From positions 1-7,250 of the forward strand of contig JAITLH010000113.1 in NCBI GenBank assembly GCA_031277995.1: a DNA stretch of 7,250 bases, written 5' to 3'. The translations under genes and the position numbers were made by a program. The DNA is from Deltaproteobacteria bacterium. Its GTDB lineage: Bacteria > Desulfobacterota > Desulfarculia > Adiutricales > Adiutricaceae. A model generated the notes under the pieces. It worked only from the letters and a program-made list of their open reading frames with translations, ran no database searches and was not told the origin of the DNA. Below, piece after piece: positions 4,809-7,250 of this stretch. Numbering within the stretch: the first letter of the stretch is position 1; each line of letters begins with the position of its first letter.

Positions 4809-4885
4809 TGGCTGGGGCGGAAGGATTCGAACCTTCGAATGCAGGAACCAAAACCCTGTGTCTTAAGCCACTTGACGACGCCCCA
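4809..4885 (-). tRNA. tRNA-Gln, anticodon TTG
   Basis: A complete 77-base cloverleaf reads on the minus strand. The acceptor stem is TGGGGCG/CGCCCCA with discriminator G and an encoded CCA, and the D arm is GTC/GAC. The anticodon stem is CAGGG/TCCTG (one G-T pair) with loop TTTTGGT, so positions 34-36 are TTG. The variable loop has five bases (CATTC) and the T arm is GAAGG/CCTTC with loop TTCGAAT. TTG reads CAA and, by wobble, CAG glutamine codons. It lies 53 bases after the ispE stop codon and before prs, a position I know from several deltaproteobacterial genomes. It is probably transcribed with ispE and cut out. Confidence 0.97.
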
Positions 4886-4938
4886 GTGTATAACGATATA
4901 TCTTTAAATATCCTATCTTAAAGCTAAAATCTATCCGT

Positions 4939-6000
4939 TTATATTCCCAAGGTAACTAATCTTACCCAAAAACCGCGATCGGCCAAGCCGCCCAAGGCCG
5001 CCTCGGCCCCGGCTCCCCCATCGTAAATGGCCCAATAAGTAGCCCCGCTACCGGACAGGCCAAAACATTTAGGACCCGGCCAGGTCCCCAATATCCCCTT
5101 ACGGGTCTCCCCAAGCGCCGGGCAAAGCCTCGTGGCCGCCTCTTCCAAGTCGTTTAAGCCCCAGGATGGTTCGTCCCCAAATTCTTGGGTCCTCGCCCCC
5201 ATGGGGCCCTTTAGACCCGGCGGCCCTTGGGGCTGGTCCGAGTTCTGACCCCATGACGCGTTTAAACTAATACTCCCGTTTTGGCCGAATGTCAACCCCA
5301 AATGACTAAAAACATCGGCCGTGGAGAGCTCGAAGCCTGGGTTAATAAGCATGACTTTTTCTCCCGGCCAGGGGCCATGGTAAGGGCTTAGCTTTTCCCC
5401 AATGCCCCCGGCCCAATAAAGCGAGGCCCTTTCGAGAAAAAAGGGCACGTCACCGCCCAGAGCCTTGGCCATGGCCTTAAGTTCCACCTCGGTTAGGCGT
5501 TTTTCGCGGTTTAAAATCCTCAAGACCGCGGCCGCGTCCGTGGAGGCCCCGCCCAGCCCGGCCCCTTTGGGGATCGCTTTGGTTAGCCCAATAAGCGCCC
5601 CTTTTTCCGGGTAACCGGTCTTGTCCCTATAGGCCCCCAGGGCCCTTAGGGCCAAATTCCGGGGCCCGGCAAAGCCTTCGTCGCCCACAAGGGCCCCTTC
5701 AAAGGGCGGCCCCAAAAGGTTAGTAAACTCCAGTAAATCCCCGGGGACTTCCTCGAGTCCTTGGGAACCCTGGATCCCCTGGACCCCCTGGGCCCCCGGG
5801 ACCCCCTGAACCCCCTGGGCAGCCGCCCCGGCGTCCTCTCTTAGCCACACCCTGACCTCGTCAAAAAGGCCAACCTTGGCCATGAGGCCAAAAAGCTCGT
5901 GATAGCCGTCTGGCCTTCGGCCCAAAACCCTCAGGCTTAAATTAATCTTGGCCGGGGCTTTTTCCTCTCCCAGTAAGGTCAAACCCTCCTTAGAAATCAC
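4939..6000 (-). CDS. ispE: 4-diphosphocytidyl-2-C-methyl-D-erythritol kinase with collagen-like insertions
   Basis: A GHMP-family kinase that phosphorylates CDP-methylerythritol in the MEP route to IPP and DMAPP. Key features are APAKINLSLRVLGRRPDGYHEL (15-36, with Lys18 equivalent to E. coli Lys10), the ATP loop IPKGAGLGGASTDAA (143-157), LGGDVPFF (181-188, Asp184 equivalent to the catalytic Asp141) and the C-terminal SGSGAT (316-321). All catalytic motifs are intact. The protein is 353 residues against about 280-300 usual. The excess is an insertion around 58-110 containing Gln-Gly-X repeats (62-82), and another around 240-280 containing GPPGLKGPMGAR. The start is uncertain. GTG 6000-5998 overlaps the upstream stop codon by 11 bases, but the strong AAGGAGG lies just inside the frame, so a TTG or CTG start at codon 7 or 10 is possible. 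Either would sit nearer the usual N-terminus. It is translationally coupled to the DUF1015 gene and precedes tRNA-Gln. Confidence 0.95.
   Translation of the reverse strand: MISKEGLTLLGEEKAPAKINLSLRVLGRRPDGYHELFGLMAKVGLFDEVRVWLREDAGAAAQGVQGVPGAQGVQGIQGSQGLEEVPGDLLEFTNLLGPPFEGALVGDEGFAGPRNLALRALGAYRDKTGYPEKGALIGLTKAIPKGAGLGGASTDAAAVLRILNREKRLTEVELKAMAKALGGDVPFFLERASLYWAGGIGEKLSPYHGPWPGEKVMLINPGFELSTADVFSHLGLTFGQNGSISLNASWGQNSDQPQGPPGLKGPMGARTQEFGDEPSWGLNDLEEAATRLCPALGETRKGILGTWPGPKCFGLSGSGATYWAIYDGGAGAEAALGGLADRGFWVRLVTLGI
5755..5817 (-). repeat. Seven 9-base tandem units coding Gln-Gly-X inside ispE
   Basis: On the coding strand the unit is CAG GGG GTY, seven times in frame (residues 62-82). 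Some units are changed (one CCG, last units CAG GGT TCC and CAA GGA CTC). The central units are nearly identical, so slippage has probably expanded them recently. Nine-base units keep the reading frame. The peptide is a run of glycines every third residue, as in collagen-like chains. Confidence 0.9.
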
Positions 6001-7250
6001 TCACCGCCCCGATGCCGCCCGGCTGGACCTTTTGTTGGCCCTCGATGGATTCCATGGGATCGACTAGGTTAAAAACCACGCCGCTTGAGACCTTTGGGTA
6101 GAAATAGGTGGCTTTCCTGGGCATGGTCATGCCGTCCTCGGCGACCTTGATGATCTCCTCGAGGCTGGTGGCGTTTAGGATAAAAGCCGCCCGGTTGCCG
6201 TTTAAGTTGACCGCGGCCACCGTTTCCTCTATGGACGAGAAATAGGAAATGCATTTGGGATCGTCAAGATCTTCCTCGGTATAACCCAGGGCCTCTTTTA
6301 AAATGACATTGGTCAGGATGGAAACGTCCAAGCCGAGTAGGTTTTTGTCTTCCATCCTGGCCTTGATTAACTTGTGCTTGACCCTCTCCCGGATCTTTAA
6401 AAAATAATAGGTATCCGTGTCCCTTAAGCACAGCCCAAAGACCGTTAAGCCCTTGGCGTTGTCCCGGCCCATTTTTTTCATGAGCTCGGTTAAGGCGCCC
6501 TGGCTGGGTCCTTCCTTGGGCTTGGGAAAAGCCTTGATTTGGGCGTAGGGCTCCAAGGCCTTCAAGATCTCGGCGTTTGAGAGATCGCAGCAAGAAAGCA
6601 CCCTATGGGTGGGCAAAACGCACAACCCGGGATCGCTCATGGAACACAAGTACATCATGACATAGTCGATGGCCGAGTTGGGCGGCGGCTCCTGGCCGTT
6701 TTTTTCAAGCTCGGCCAAGATGTTTTCCCGGTAACGCAGTGACGTTTCGTAGCGATGGTGACCGTCGGCGATGTAAACCGTGGTCGAGGACAGTTCGCTT
6801 ATGAGTTCTTCGAGGCTGCTTTTGTTTTGGACGAAACTTACGTGATGGACCAGTCCGTTACGCTCGTTTATGGTCAAATCGGCCGGGTGCCCAACCAAAT
6901 CGTAGATGGATTTTAAGATCTTGTCCTCGGGGTCGGGGAAAAAACCAAAAACCGGGCTTAATTGAGCACCGGTTTTTTCCATTAAATCCAATCGTTCCTG
7001 TTTATGGTAACTGAACGTTTTCTCGTGGGGTCTGACCCGGCCCTCCTTTCCAAGCGCCTCCAGGCGCATAAGACAGATAAGGCCATGACGGGTTAACCTC
7101 CTGCCCGTCAAAGGATGCTGCCATTCGGTATCCATTAAGACCATCGAGGGCCGCTCCCGGCGGACCAAAACTCCCGAGGAAAGCCAATAGTGCAAGGTCG
7201 AGGTCGCCCGCTCATGCCAGCTCATGGGATTGGGATCGTCGGTTAAAACT
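5990..7250 (-). CDS. DUF1015 family protein (5' end beyond the window)
   Basis: A conserved protein of the DUF1015 family (Pfam PF06245); the biochemical role is not established to my knowledge. Names mentioning Spo0J/ParB in databases are transferred labels. The recognisable parts are RPHEKTFSYHKQERLDLM (start region) with TGAQLSPVFGFFPDPED, the hallmark YIADGHHRYETSLRYRE in the middle, and a LPTHRVLS segment after it. The frame stays open through 7249 to the window edge, reading LTDDPNPMSWHERA into the ATG at 7225. Relatives have about 50-60 residues before this point, so that ATG is an internal Met and the gene starts outside the window. About 419 residues plus stop are visible. Its end overlaps the ispE GTG by 11 bases, indicating one transcript and coupled translation. 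The family call is secure; function is not known. Confidence 0.92.
   Translation of the reverse strand, partial: VLTDDPNPMSWHERATSTLHYWLSSGVLVRRERPSMVLMDTEWQHPLTGRRLTRHGLICLMRLEALGKEGRVRPHEKTFSYHKQERLDLMEKTGAQLSPVFGFFPDPEDKILKSIYDLVGHPADLTINERNGLVHHVSFVQNKSSLEELISELSSTTVYIADGHHRYETSLRYRENILAELEKNGQEPPPNSAIDYVMMYLCSMSDPGLCVLPTHRVLSCCDLSNAEILKALEPYAQIKAFPKPKEGPSQGALTELMKKMGRDNAKGLTVFGLCLRDTDTYYFLKIRERVKHKLIKARMEDKNLLGLDVSILTNVILKEALGYTEEDLDDPKCISYFSSIEETVAAVNLNGNRAAFILNATSLEEIIKVAEDGMTMPRKATYFYPKVSSGVVFNLVDPMESIEGQQKVQPGGIGAVSDF

Overview
The window looks like a chromosomal stretch of an anaerobic Desulfobacterota-type (deltaproteobacterial) bacterium. The evidence is the gene order DUF1015 - ispE - tRNA-Gln - prs - rplY, which I know as conserved in that group, the bacterial MEP pathway of isoprenoid synthesis, and a formate-tetrahydrofolate ligase whose ATP-site and glycine-rich motifs read like those of sulfate reducers and acetogens. 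A finer placement is not possible from the sequence. Genes are rich in G+C, while the spacers are rich in A+T and in A/T runs. All confident genes lie on the minus strand, so transcription runs from high to low coordinates.

From right to left: a DUF1015 protein (7250-5990, its N-terminus cut by the window) overlaps ispE (6000-4939). A tRNA-Gln(TTG) follows (4885-4809), then a leader region with several dyads and hairpins (about 4600-4808), then prs (4581-3628) and rplY (3588-2902), which ends at a textbook intrinsic terminator (2863-2834). This is an isoprenoid, PRPP and translation housekeeping cluster. A 367-base spacer with a 55-base imperfect hairpin separates it from a single nitroreductase-family gene (2534-2001), which has its own terminator (1893-1860) with a tandemly duplicated poly-T tail.

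Next comes a gene-free stretch of about 1.28 kb (723-2000). Its right part is A+T-rich and contains palindromes. Its middle holds a consensus extended -10 sigma70 promoter (1434-1407) reading left into a G+C-rich, hairpin-dense region (about 1399-1105) that ends in a terminator-like hairpin. I read this as a probable structured small RNA or a long regulated leader. Leftmost is fhs, formate-tetrahydrofolate ligase (722 to beyond base 1), with its C-terminal part outside the window.

The most unusual items are the candidate structured RNA upstream of the one-carbon gene fhs, two collagen-like Gly-X-Y insertions in the kinase IspE (one encoded by a 9-base tandem repeat), and the nested hairpins in the prs leader. 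I saw no CRISPR array, transposase, phage gene or defence system.
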